A DNA stretch of 64,000 bases, taken from Streptomyces sp. JH14 (GTDB lineage: Bacteria > Actinomycetota > Actinomycetes > Streptomycetales > Streptomycetaceae). The stretch is taken from the NCBI RefSeq assembly GCF_029428675.1, contig NZ_JAJNEL010000001.1, positions 2,170,001-2,234,000 on the forward strand. Reading direction: 5' to 3'. Each line of letters opens with the position of its first letter. Positions within the stretch are counted from its first letter, which is position 1. The notes under the pieces are model-generated. The model worked only from the letters and a program-made list of their open reading frames with translations. It was not told where the DNA came from and did no database searches. This document shows, one piece after another, positions 19,715-27,181 of the stretch. A program made the translations under genes and the position numbers.

Positions 19715-19918
19715 TCAGCAGGCCTCGCTTCGCCTCCTGCGGCGTCGCTGGACGTCACGTACGAGTTGCCAGACGGTGGTGACCTGCAGCAGCCCTGCAA
19801 ACGCGACGAACCACCCCGACTCGTCTCCGGTCAGATACGCCTGCACCGCAGCGGTGACGAGCATGAGGCAGGCCAGAACGCCCAACGCCGATATCGCCAA
19901 GCCGATTCGATCAGTCAC
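19715..19918 (-). CDS. Small two-span membrane protein
   Basis: 67 residues, GTG start at 19918. Hydrophobic segments at about 6-26 and 38-52 are followed by a tail with five consecutive Arg, a strong cytoplasmic anchor. The stop is 4 bp from the convergent XRE stop. AICE Spd proteins are small membrane proteins too, but no similarity is evident here. The weak ribosome-binding site lowers confidence that it is translated. Confidence 0.5.
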   Translation of the reverse strand: MTDRIGLAISALGVLACLMLVTAAVQAYLTGDESGWFVAFAGLLQVTTVWQLVRDVQRRRRRRSEAC

Positions 19919-20013
19919 CTGCGAATTGTCACGGTCCAGTCGCCCTCCTGCCTAGGGCGTGTCTGACAATTGATCTCTGCGAAGCTGCGTTGTCCGAGGC
20001 TGACGGAGGGGTC

Positions 20014-20346
20014 ATGGGGATCGAACTTGAACTTCACTCGGGGCGGCCCACACGGAAAGGGTCGTCCCGAGCCACGTTGCTGCGGGGGTCTTACCAGCAC
20101 GGTGAAGCGTTGGCGCGGGTGCTGAGCAGGCTTGACCGGCATGGCTCAGGCAAGCTCGGCTGGGTAGATCCGTATGGCGACACGCTGTTCAACGAGCAAG
20201 AAGCTCAAGTTGCCCGTCAGGAGGTCGCTGTCCTGGCGAAGGGGTGCGACGACGAGCAGCAGAGGGCAGCTCTCCTCGACCTCGCTGAGCTTCTTGAAGC
20301 GTGTGCGGCAACGGCAGGTAGCTATTTGTGGTTCATGGGCGACTAG
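20014..20346 (+). CDS. Small conserved protein, member A of a related pair
   Basis: 110 residues from ATG at 20014, preceded by GGAGGGG. A Gly/Arg-rich N-terminus is followed by DPYGDTLFNEQEAQ and a helical region, ending in YLWFMGD. The same end (YLWFLGD) and the DTxFNxQ motif occur in the oppositely oriented gene at 20,418-20,711. No family name is recognised. Confidence 0.75.
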   Translation: MGIELELHSGRPTRKGSSRATLLRGSYQHGEALARVLSRLDRHGSGKLGWVDPYGDTLFNEQEAQVARQEVAVLAKGCDDEQQRAALLDLAELLEACAATAGSYLWFMGD

Positions 20347-20417
20347 TACGTCTTCCACGGCACCGTCACCACCGCGGCCCTCCGGCTATGGCTCCGGGGC
20401 TGAACCAGCCTGCAGTC

Positions 20418-20711
20418 TCAGTCGCCGAGGAACCACAGGTACAGGTGCTGTCCGTCGAGCACTGTCTGACCCAGCTCGATCAACTCGCGCGTGAACTGAT
20501 CAGTCAGCACGCCTGCAGGCAGCCGCGGTACCTCCTCCAACAGGGTGGCCACCTGCTGGTGGTTGAAAACGGTGTCCGCGTATGGCAACAGGTGTCCCAG
20601 CATCGGAAACGCCGACTGATCGAGACCAGCCAGCTCAGGGCCCCAGACCACACCGTGCTTTGCGCGGGCCTCGATGCTGCCGTTCCCACTTCGGACCTGG
20701 AGATTAATCAC
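20418..20711 (-). CDS. Small conserved protein, member B of a related pair
   Basis: 97 residues, GTG start at 20711. It contains PYADTVFNHQQ followed by a helical stretch and the terminal motif LYLWFLGD. Comparison with its convergent neighbour gives a shared C-terminal half of about 60 residues. The two stops are 71 bp apart. The ribosome-binding site is weak. Unknown function; size and shared C-terminus would fit an immunity-type or small cytosolic regulatory protein, which is inference only. Confidence 0.68.
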   Translation of the reverse strand: MINLQVRSGNGSIEARAKHGVVWGPELAGLDQSAFPMLGHLLPYADTVFNHQQVATLLEEVPRLPAGVLTDQFTRELIELGQTVLDGQHLYLWFLGD

Positions 20712-21270
20712 GGTCAGACCCTATGACCTCATGATCCGCCGGACAGACCCTAACCTTGACCCGCTAGTCCGCAGGGCCTGTTACAGGTTTCTCTACCTCA
20801 TCAAGCCCCCGGCTGCGCTCCGCTCCGCCGGGCGGGCTTCCCGGCTCCGCTCGGGGCTGCGCTCATGCCTTCGGCCCGCGCTGCCCCGGCTGCGCCGACG
20901 CCCGCCCACACGTGGATAGGGCCAAGGCCATTCGGCGATCACCCGTCCAACCCCGGCCACGGTCAAGGACGATGCCTCCGGCGGGGGATCGGCCGGCACC
21001 GGGTGGGAGGAGGCGCCGTTCCCGACCGCGGGAACATCGTGGCGAGCGTGGGGGCTCCCATCCCGTCCACCGTCGACCCAGGCAGAGCCGAGCAGACGCG
21101 GCCCATGGCGTCCAGGTCGTTCGTACAGTGGCGCGCTCCACCTGGACGCCATGAACCACGCCCGCTCCACGATGTGTGGGTCGACGGCGGACGGGATGGG
21201 AGCTGGGGCGAGTGGTGGGTGAGGCTGTCGGTACCGTGCAGCTCTCGGAGTGGACGACGACAGGGGCAAC
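20712..21270. other. 559-bp non-coding region of the element
   Basis: Open frames here show no consistent codon bias and overlap each other on both strands. The first part (20,810-20,920) is a dense run of short GC-rich repeats (GGCTCCGCTCGGGGCTGCGC type); the second part holds a large inverted repeat described separately. Looks like a cis-acting locus (origin or transfer site) rather than genes. Confidence 0.5.
21054..21203. repeat. 150-bp interrupted inverted repeat with nested inner repeat
   Basis: Outer arms of 27 bp (21,054-21,080 and 21,177-21,203) match at 26 positions. Inside, 14-bp arms CATGGCGTCCAGGT (21,104-21,117) and ACCTGGACGCCATG (21,140-21,153) match perfectly. A single strand could fold into a long stem with an internal loop. 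Confidence 0.85.
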
Positions 21271-21741
21271 ATGGGCAGCAACGCACCGCATCAAGACTTC
21301 CGGGTCGGCGACGTCCTGCGTGTGAGCTGCCCGCAGGCGCAGGGGCAAGTGGCCGACGTGTCCCGTTTCGATGTCTCGGTCGAGTGGCCATGGGCCGAGA
21401 TCGACCCGCAGTCTCAGGTCAGGTGGAATGGCCAGAGAGCCTTCCCGGTGTCGGCCGACTCCTCGGAGTGGACCATGAGTCTGTTCAAGACCACCCCTGA
21501 GCCGTGGAACCTGCAAGTTGGTGACCGCTGCCTCGTCGGCATACCTGAGACGCTGGTGCGGATCATTGATATCGGCCGCTACGACCCTCCACAGGATGTG
21601 GGCTGGCTTCCCCGCCCACACACGATGCTGGTCGTAGTGCCTGCCGACTACCCCGACGAGGCCCTGTCCGAGGAAGACGGAGACACGATCGACCTGGACT
21701 CAGCGGCCCCACTGGCCATCGAGCTGGTGTCCCGGGGATGA
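21271..21741 (+). CDS. Hypothetical protein
   Basis: 156 residues from ATG at 21271, which has AGGGG 6 nt upstream; an ATG 7 codons earlier is less likely. Beta-rich and acidic: repeated segments of the type VGDVLRV and VGDRCLVGIPETLVRIIDIG suggest a small barrel. The C-terminus is Asp/Glu-rich (EEDGDTIDLD). No signal peptide or membrane segment. I do not recognise the family. Third-codon GC use looks coding. Confidence 0.62.
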   Translation: MGSNAPHQDFRVGDVLRVSCPQAQGQVADVSRFDVSVEWPWAEIDPQSQVRWNGQRAFPVSADSSEWTMSLFKTTPEPWNLQVGDRCLVGIPETLVRIIDIGRYDPPQDVGWLPRPHTMLVVVPADYPDEALSEEDGDTIDLDSAAPLAIELVSRG

Positions 21742-22076
21742 CCCAAACTGCCCGTCATGTCAAGGGCGCCTGAGTCGTCTGACACCAGCGGCCGACACCA
21801 ACAAGGGCGTACGGCGCCGATCAACGCCGAACCTCAGCGGCAGCCGGACCAGGGCTCAGCGGGCGCTCATCATGGTCGAGAGGGCGCCTCGATCGACCTG
21901 ATAAGGATGAGGCCACAGGTTCAAATCCTGCGGACCGGCCCGTAAGGGTGTCCCTAGTGCTCTGACCATGAAGGTTCGCCGGGTTGCTGGGAGGGTGGAT
22001 GAGCTGCGACGGCTTCCGATGGCGGAGATCGACCCCATAGGATCTTGAGCTCAGGCACGGATGCCGGAGGGCGACG
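21742..22076. other. 335-bp gap with a tRNA-like remnant
   Basis: No good coding frame. At about 21,898-21,930 lie CTGATAA (like a GAU anticodon loop) and GGTTCAAATCC (T-arm consensus). The anticodon stem does not pair well and the length to a 5' acceptor is wrong, so this is at most a degenerate tRNA-Ile-like fragment. Confidence 0.3.
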
Positions 22077-22475
22077 ATGGAGCAGCCGCGGATACATCTC
22101 GGCAGCAATAACGTGTGGCTGGAACTGACTCGGACCGGTGAGGACAGCTGGCAGGTCACCGCAGATTGGTCCTCCTGCCTGACAGCTGACTTCACCGCGG
22201 ATCTCAGCGCTGCGGAGGCTGCGGACTTCGCAGCGCGGATGCTCTCTCACCTGCGCGCGCCGTCGGGTGGGCGCTTTTCGGCGGCGGTGACTCCCGGCCG
22301 CAACAATCCGCTGACGTTGAACGCGGAGCCCGCCGGGGACGGTTTCGCCTTCTTCGTGCGCCTGACCCCGAACGGCGACGACGACGTGTGTCACTTGCAG
22401 ATGGAGATCGATCCAATCGCCACGTGGGAACTTCGTGAGATGTTCTATGCGCTGCACTCGGCGCTGGTGGTCTGA
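22077..22475 (+). CDS. Hypothetical protein, possibly DUF6228-like
   Basis: 132 residues, ATG at 22077 with GGAGGG upstream. The N-terminus has a beta hairpin pattern (NNVWLELTRTGEDSWQVTAD), then a helix (AAEAADFAARMLSHLR), a second beta sheet (FAFFVRLTPNG) and a final helix ending ALHSALVV. This resembles small Streptomyces proteins grouped as DUF6228, but I cannot confirm it without a profile search. No catalytic motif. Possible immunity-type cargo. Confidence 0.62.
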   Translation: MEQPRIHLGSNNVWLELTRTGEDSWQVTADWSSCLTADFTADLSAAEAADFAARMLSHLRAPSGGRFSAAVTPGRNNPLTLNAEPAGDGFAFFVRLTPNGDDDVCHLQMEIDPIATWELREMFYALHSALVV

Positions 22476-22853
22476 CCGCACGTTGAACGAAGCCTCAGGT
22501 ACGGGTGACCCCTTGAAGTTCCCCGTGCCACAACCGCGCCAGAACGGACGGGGACTCACGGTCAACAGCGGCTGCTGACGGAGGTCACAGCCAGCAGACG
22601 TCGAAGTCGGCATCCCGCGGGTCAGACCCCAACTCGCCCCACCACGCCCCTAAAGCGGTGCTCGCGCCCCGGACGGGGGCCGTCTCTGGGCCGTCCGAGG
22701 GCGCTCAACAGTGGCCGCGAATGACCAATGACGACCACTCGGCGGCAGCGGCATCCCGCAGGGACCAGCGAAAACCCAGGCCGCGAGATTCGGTATCAAG
22801 ACCCAGAAGTACTGATCACGCGCCCTCTCGTGCGCTTGCTACTCTCTGGAGCC
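22476..22853. other. 378-bp gap without a recognisable gene
   Basis: Overlapping frames exist but have no conserved features. A TACTCT hexamer lies about 10 bp before the next GTG and may be a -10 element for a leaderless message. Otherwise nothing recognised. Confidence 0.4.
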
Positions 22854-23234
22854 GTGAGCCAGAGCGGTGCCCAAGCAGCTGCATTCTTCCGAGACGTCGC
22901 GCGCGAGCGGACGGTTTGGTTCGTACGCGATGATGCCGGCAGCCCTGCCCCGATGGACTCCAGCGGACGGCGATCAGCTCCGTTCTGGTCCACAGCCGCG
23001 CGCGCGAAACGAGCAGCTGAGCTCTGGGGTGGAAACCTTCGAGTCGAGTCTCTGACGTTGGATTACTGGCGCAATGTCGACCTTCCTGACCTGGCCGACG
23101 AACAGTTGCTCGTCGGGATCAACTGGTCGGGCCCGCGGTTGGTCGGATGGAGCTTCACCGTCCCCGAGGTGATCAATCGCCTTACCCACGCGCTCGGCGA
23201 ATCTTCCCCCGGGCCAGCACCGGCCTCCGGTTAG
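22854..23234 (+). CDS. DUF2750 domain protein
   Basis: 126 residues from GTG at 22854. The pattern FFRDVARERTVWFVRDD, then SAPFWSTAARAKRAA, LTLDYWRNVDLPDLADEQ and LLVGINWSGPRLVGWSF is the DUF2750 arrangement. Family members are small cytoplasmic proteins, often seen near polymorphic-toxin immunity genes; biochemical function is unknown. The frame is open upstream, but codons before 22854 show no family similarity. Last gene of the element before attR. Confidence 0.8.
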   Translation: MSQSGAQAAAFFRDVARERTVWFVRDDAGSPAPMDSSGRRSAPFWSTAARAKRAAELWGGNLRVESLTLDYWRNVDLPDLADEQLLVGINWSGPRLVGWSFTVPEVINRLTHALGESSPGPAPASG

Positions 23235-23367
23235 GCGAGCGACCCGTGCGTGCCCCATCCGTGCCCGATCGGTTGGAGATGAGCGGGGAACAACGGGGAA
23301 CCACGGCGGCGTAGCCGCTACCCACCAGGTCAGCGACCTCACAGCTCAGCGGGCGTCCACGTACGTG

Positions 23368-23413
23368 GTCTTCCAAACTAGCTACGCGGGTTCGATTCCC
23401 GTCGCCCGCTCCA
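23368..23413 (+). repeat. attR, 46-bp core (truncated tRNA-Gly)
   Basis: An exact copy of 14,418-14,463, including the T-arm, acceptor 3' strand and CCA, but with no tRNA 5' half before it. It marks the right end of the element and is not a functional tRNA. Confidence 0.92.
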
Positions 23414-23421
23414 TGCATGGG

Positions 23422-23460
23422 CCCGGTTCGGCGAGTTGTCTCGTCGGACCGGGTCTTTTT
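23422..23460 (+). terminator. Original tRNA-Gly terminator, stranded beyond attR
   Basis: CCCGGTTCGGCGAG pairs with CTCGTCGGACCGGG (two wobble or mismatched positions) and is followed by TCTTTTT. It lies 9 bp past the CCA of attR, the natural place for a tRNA terminator, about 9 kb from the working tRNA gene. Confidence 0.85.
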
Positions 23461-23514
23461 GCGTACGGGGTGTTTTCGAACCGCGGCTCTCCGACCGCGT
23501 GTCCCGCGGAGCGA

Positions 23515-23709
23515 TCAGAAGCTGATCTGGTTGATGGTCTCCGCTATCGAGTCCATGAACCTGTTGATCGACGGCGCCATGCCGGTCGACGCCAGGAAGA
23601 AGCCGAAGAGGACCGCGACGATCGCGGGTCCGGTCTTGATGGAGCCGCCCCGGATCAGGACCACCAGGATGATCGCCAACAGAAGCACCACAGACAGTGA
23701 AATGGCCAC
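23515..23709 (-). CDS. Small conserved membrane protein
   Basis: 64 residues, ATG at 23709. The first 20 residues form one membrane segment, a short polar turn (RGGSIKTGP) follows, then a second segment (AIVAVLFGFFLAST) and a polar C-terminus. Similar short two-span proteins occur beside many Streptomyces loci. Function unknown. It lies on the chromosomal side of attR, in the antisense direction to the old tRNA unit. Confidence 0.72.
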   Translation of the reverse strand: MAISLSVVLLLAIILVVLIRGGSIKTGPAIVAVLFGFFLASTGMAPSINRFMDSIAETINQISF

Positions 23710-24201
23710 GACTGATCACACCCTTGGTCGGTCCGCCTTGCCGGCCCGGAAGCATGCAGCCGGGCACACCTCCGTTGCGTCCATCGTGCCACCAACTTCC
23801 CTGTGGTTGCTGCCAGGTGACGAATCGAACTGCCCAGATCGCGCCATCCTCACACCCCTCGCGCGCGGGTGCGGACGGATCTGCCGACCGGCCCGTCGGG
23901 GCGGCTCCACAGGCTCCCCCAGGGGGTCCGCGACAACGCGGGAAGCGCCCGGCGCACGTAAATGAAATGGCCTGTGACTATGAACGTTCCCGCATCCACA
24001 CACATCATTCACACGAATTTTGCCGTGTCGGACGCGAGGAAATTCACCTCCTTCAGCCACCTGCCGGTATGCACCATTTAAGTAGGATCAATCGGGTCAT
24101 AGCGGGCGGTTTTCGGTAGTTTCGTTTTCCTTTGGGCGGGCATCCGCGATATCCAGAGGGTGGTTTTACGAATTGCAATCGAGGCGTCTAAGGTGCATCA
24201 G
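23710..24201. other. 492-bp intergenic region with an AT-richer segment
   Basis: No credible gene. From about 23,960 to 24,180 the base composition falls clearly below the surroundings (for example CCATTTAAGTAGGAT and GTTTTCGGTAGTTTCG), as expected for a promoter zone of the rightward acyltransferase gene. Confidence 0.45.
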
Positions 24202-25356
24202 ATGTTCCACGCTCCGAACGTATTTCAGAGGGCCCCGCTCCCCCCAGCGACCCGGGAGTCGGAGCCCAGACGCCGGGCAGACGCGGTCCTCACCGCGACG
24301 CCTCCCGCAACAGCGGGGAACCGGCCTTCGGCGGCTGCGCCGACGAAGCGCCGTGACGCCTACTTCGACAACGTCAAATACCTGGCGATCGTGCTGGTCG
24401 CCATGGCGCACTCATGGGGGCTGCTCCTGGACGACAGCCGCGCCGCCCGTGCGCTCTACATGGTTGCGTACACCTTTCACATGCCGGCCTTCATCATCGT
24501 CTCCGGCTATTTCTCCCGCTCGTTCGACATGAGCGCCAGAAAGGTGAAGCGCCTGGTCACCGGTGTCGCCGTGCCCTATGTGGTGTTCGAGACGGCGTAC
24601 TCGCTCTTCAAGCGGTACGCCGACGACTCACCGGACCATCCGATCAGCCTGATCGACCCCTGGTACCTCACCTGGTTCCTGGCCGCCCTGTTCATCTGGC
24701 GGATCAGCACGCCCCTCTGGCAGTCGCTGCGTCATCCGCTGCCGGTCGCGCTCGCCATCGCCGCACTCGCGTCGTTCTCCCCCACGATCGGCGACGATCT
24801 CGATCTCCAGCGGGTTCTGCAGTTCCTGCCGTTCTTCGTGCTCGGACTCCAACTGAAGCCCGAGCACTTCCAGCTGGTGCGTCGACGCGAGGTGCGACTG
24901 CTGGCACTGCCGCTGTTCGCCGGTGCCGCGCTGGTCGCGTACTGGGTGGCCCCGCGGATGCAGCTGGGCTGGTTCTACCGCAACAGCAGCGCGCCGGAGT
25001 TGGGCGCGCCGTGGTGGTCGGGTGCCGTGATGACGCTGGCGATGTTCGGCTGCGCGCTGCTGCTCACCGTCGGGTTCCTGGCCTGGGTGCCGCGTCGGCA
25101 CATGTGGTTCACGGTGCTGGGCGCCGGAACGATCTGCGGCTATCTGCTGCACGGATTCCTGATCAAGGGCGCCGGTTTCGCCGGGCTGCACAGCCGGTAC
25201 GCGTGGCTCTCCGAGCCCGGCGGGCTGGTTCTGGTCTCGCTGGTCGCGGCCTCCGCGGTGACGCTCCTGTGCACACCACCGGTGCGACGGCTGCTGCGTT
25301 TCGCGACCGAGCCGGACATGAACTGGGCGTTCCGGCGGAACGCCAACGGGATCTGA
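24202..25356 (+). CDS. Membrane acyltransferase (acyltransferase-3 / fucose-4-O-acetylase-like)
   Basis: 384 residues from ATG at 24202, where AAGGTG stands 6 nt upstream. A polar N-terminus of about 50 residues precedes the signature RDAYFDNVKYLAIVLVAMAHSW; the conserved His of the family sits in this first span. About ten membrane segments follow, including FHMPAFIIVSGYFSR. Such enzymes transfer acetyl groups to surface sugars. No glycan gene cluster surrounds it, so the acceptor cannot be named. Confidence 0.87.
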   Translation: MFHAPNVFQRAPLPPATRESEPRRRADAVLTATPPATAGNRPSAAAPTKRRDAYFDNVKYLAIVLVAMAHSWGLLLDDSRAARALYMVAYTFHMPAFIIVSGYFSRSFDMSARKVKRLVTGVAVPYVVFETAYSLFKRYADDSPDHPISLIDPWYLTWFLAALFIWRISTPLWQSLRHPLPVALAIAALASFSPTIGDDLDLQRVLQFLPFFVLGLQLKPEHFQLVRRREVRLLALPLFAGAALVAYWVAPRMQLGWFYRNSSAPELGAPWWSGAVMTLAMFGCALLLTVGFLAWVPRRHMWFTVLGAGTICGYLLHGFLIKGAGFAGLHSRYAWLSEPGGLVLVSLVAASAVTLLCTPPVRRLLRFATEPDMNWAFRRNANGI

Positions 25357-25381
25357 GCGGATCCGAGCGGGTCCCGGTGGC

Positions 25382-25888
25382 TCAGTCCTCGGCGGTGTTG
25401 GCCGGATCCGGCTGTTCGACGGGCGGTTCTCCGGCAGTGAGCCCGAGCAGCGCCCGTACCTGCGCATATTTCGCGGTCAGCCGGGTACGCGTCGCCGGTT
25501 CCAGCACCGCGAGGCGGGCCGGGTCGGCGTTGTGCGCAAGGTCGGACTGCTTGATCAGCAGGGCGCCCGGGGTGGCGAGGATGCGCCGGGTGTACGCGGA
25601 GAGGTCCTCGCCGTCCCGTCTGGTGACGGCGAGGACCATGTCCTTGACCTGCTGCGGCAGCGCGGCGGCCGCCAGCCACGCGGCCGACAGCGCATCGTCC
25701 TCGACCGCGTCGTGCAGCCAGGCCGCGGCGATCTGTTCGTCGGTGCCGCCCCTGACCCGCACGCCGTGCGCGACGGCTGCGAGGTGTTCGGCGTAGGGGC
25801 GGCCTGCCTTGTCCGTCCGGCCGGCGTGCGCCGTGCGGGCGATCGTCTCGACTTCGGCCAGGGTCAGGGGTGTTCGCGAAGCGGTCAT
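25382..25888 (-). CDS. HD-domain phosphohydrolase-like protein
   Basis: 168 residues. The arrangement RPYAEHLAAVAHGV, then AAAWLHDAVEDD (the HD pair), then LIKQSDLAHN is that of the RelA/SpoT-type (HD_4) metal-dependent phosphohydrolase fold. No synthetase domain is present, so it may be a small (p)ppGpp or nucleotide hydrolase, or an inactive relative. It lies 42 bp downstream of the PP2C gene on the same strand, so likely one operon. Confidence 0.82.
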   Translation of the reverse strand: MTASRTPLTLAEVETIARTAHAGRTDKAGRPYAEHLAAVAHGVRVRGGTDEQIAAAWLHDAVEDDALSAAWLAAAALPQQVKDMVLAVTRRDGEDLSAYTRRILATPGALLIKQSDLAHNADPARLAVLEPATRTRLTAKYAQVRALLGLTAGEPPVEQPDPANTAED

Positions 25889-25930
25889 GCGGGCGACTCT
25901 ACGGAGCGCCGGCGGAGCCCGGCGCCCGGA

Positions 25931-27076
25931 TCAGGGCCGGCGGGACAGCAGCAGCAGCGCCCGGTCGTCGTTGACGTCCTTCGCGCAGGCCTCGATCAGA
26001 TGCCAGGCCGCGCCCTCGAAGCCGAGGGTGACATAGCGGTCGGCCTCTCCGGTCAGCCGGTCCATGCCGTCCGCGATGTCCCGGTCGGACGCCTCCACCA
26101 GGCCGTCCGTGAACAGCATCAGCACGTCACCGGCGGCCAGCGAGCCCTTCACCGCGTCGAATTGCGCCCCGTCGTACACCCCGAGCAGCGGGCCCTCCGC
26201 GGCCTTCTCCTCCCACCGGCCGCTGCCCGCGTGCAGTTGCAGGGCCGGCGGGTGACCCGCGGAGAGCAGCTCGTAGTCGCCCGATTCGAGGTCGAGCACC
26301 AGATGGATGGAGGTGGCGAAGCCCTCGTCCCAGTCCTGGCGCAGCAGATAGGCGTTGGCCGCGGGCAGGAAGCCGTGCGGGGGCAGCGAGCCGAGGAGGC
26401 CGCCGAAGGCGCCGGACAGCAGCAGGGCGCGGGAGCCCGCGTCCATGCCCTTGCCGGAGACATCGGTGAGGACGACCTCCAGCGTGCGGCCGCCGTTGGT
26501 GCAGGCCGCGACGACGAAGTCGCCGGAGAACGACTGACCGCCCGCCGGGCGCAGCGCCATCTCACGGTGCCAGCCCTGCGGCAGCCGGGGCAGGGCGCTC
26601 TGCACCCGGATGCGTTCACGCAGGTCGAAGAGCATCGTGCCGCCCCGCCGCCACGGTACGCCGACCCTGGCCCGGAACTGGGCGAGGACCAGGCCGAAGA
26701 AGCCGCAGGCCGCGACGACGAGGACAGTGCCCGGGGTCACCCGGGCCGGGCCCTCCGAGTACGGGCCGAGGGCGATCGACTCCACTATCAGGGCCGCGGC
26801 GGCGGTCGCGTACAGCCCCAGCAGGCTGGCGGGCCGCAGCAGCAGACCGCCTGCGACGATCGGCAGGACGAGCGCGGCCGGTGAGCACCACACCGCGTTC
26901 AGCAGCGTGCCGCAGGTGATGGCCGGGATGGTGACCAGCAGACCGGCCAGGGCGATCCAGTCGGAGCCGTCGCCGCGGAAGTAGTCGACGCCTGATTTGC
27001 GCAGCGCGATGCGTGCCCGACGCACCGATCTCTGCAATCGGGCCGGGTACGAGTCTGTTGCTGCGCGACGGGCCAT
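25931..27076 (-). CDS. Membrane-anchored SpoIIE-type PP2C protein phosphatase
   Basis: 381 residues from ATG at 27076. An N-terminal block of about four membrane spans (about 38-130) is followed by a SpoIIE/PP2C domain with metal-binding motifs SFSGDF, LTDVSGKGMDAG, SAGHPPAL and LFTDGLVEA, ending VNDDRALLLLSR. This is the Streptomyces RsbU-like class that dephosphorylates anti-sigma-factor antagonists. No partner anti-sigma factor is adjacent. It is divergent from the Eis-like gene by 105 bp. Confidence 0.92.
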   Translation of the reverse strand: MARRAATDSYPARLQRSVRRARIALRKSGVDYFRGDGSDWIALAGLLVTIPAITCGTLLNAVWCSPAALVLPIVAGGLLLRPASLLGLYATAAAALIVESIALGPYSEGPARVTPGTVLVVAACGFFGLVLAQFRARVGVPWRRGGTMLFDLRERIRVQSALPRLPQGWHREMALRPAGGQSFSGDFVVAACTNGGRTLEVVLTDVSGKGMDAGSRALLLSGAFGGLLGSLPPHGFLPAANAYLLRQDWDEGFATSIHLVLDLESGDYELLSAGHPPALQLHAGSGRWEEKAAEGPLLGVYDGAQFDAVKGSLAAGDVLMLFTDGLVEASDRDIADGMDRLTGEADRYVTLGFEGAAWHLIEACAKDVNDDRALLLLSRRP

Positions 27077-27181
27077 TGCGGGGACCCTATCCACCCGGGC
27101 GGCATCGGTGCAGGGGGACCCCTGTGACAATGCGTTCGAAATCGGGTCGCCTGTCTGCCGTACCCCTGGTAGTCATGGCTC

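Larger units (their letters stand above)
14418..23413. mobile_element. AICE-type integrative element in tRNA-Gly
   Basis: An 8,950-bp unit plus one att copy, flanked by 46-bp perfect direct repeats. The content is typical of the pSAM2/SLP1 class: tyrosine integrase next to attL, an excisionase overlapping it, and a RepSA-like rolling-circle initiator. Two small genes and a divergent regulator unit follow. Missing from the class inventory are a TraB/FtsK-type translocase, Pra and Spd proteins; no frame of suitable length or with a Walker motif exists inside. Coding statistics become visibly less GC-biased in the right half. Confidence 0.9.

Noticed and set aside
19715..19918. Spd-type transfer protein
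   Set aside because: Small and membrane-bound like Spd proteins but with no sequence resemblance, and it is not in an operon with a transfer gene; left as an unassigned membrane protein.
20793..21621. Several overlapping frames on both strands around the large inverted repeat
   Set aside because: None has a ribosome-binding site and family-like sequence; the frames exist because the inverted repeat is GC-rich and stop-poor.
23368..23413. Second tRNA-Gly gene
   Set aside because: Only the 3' half is present; the bases upstream do not form an acceptor or D-arm. It is attR.
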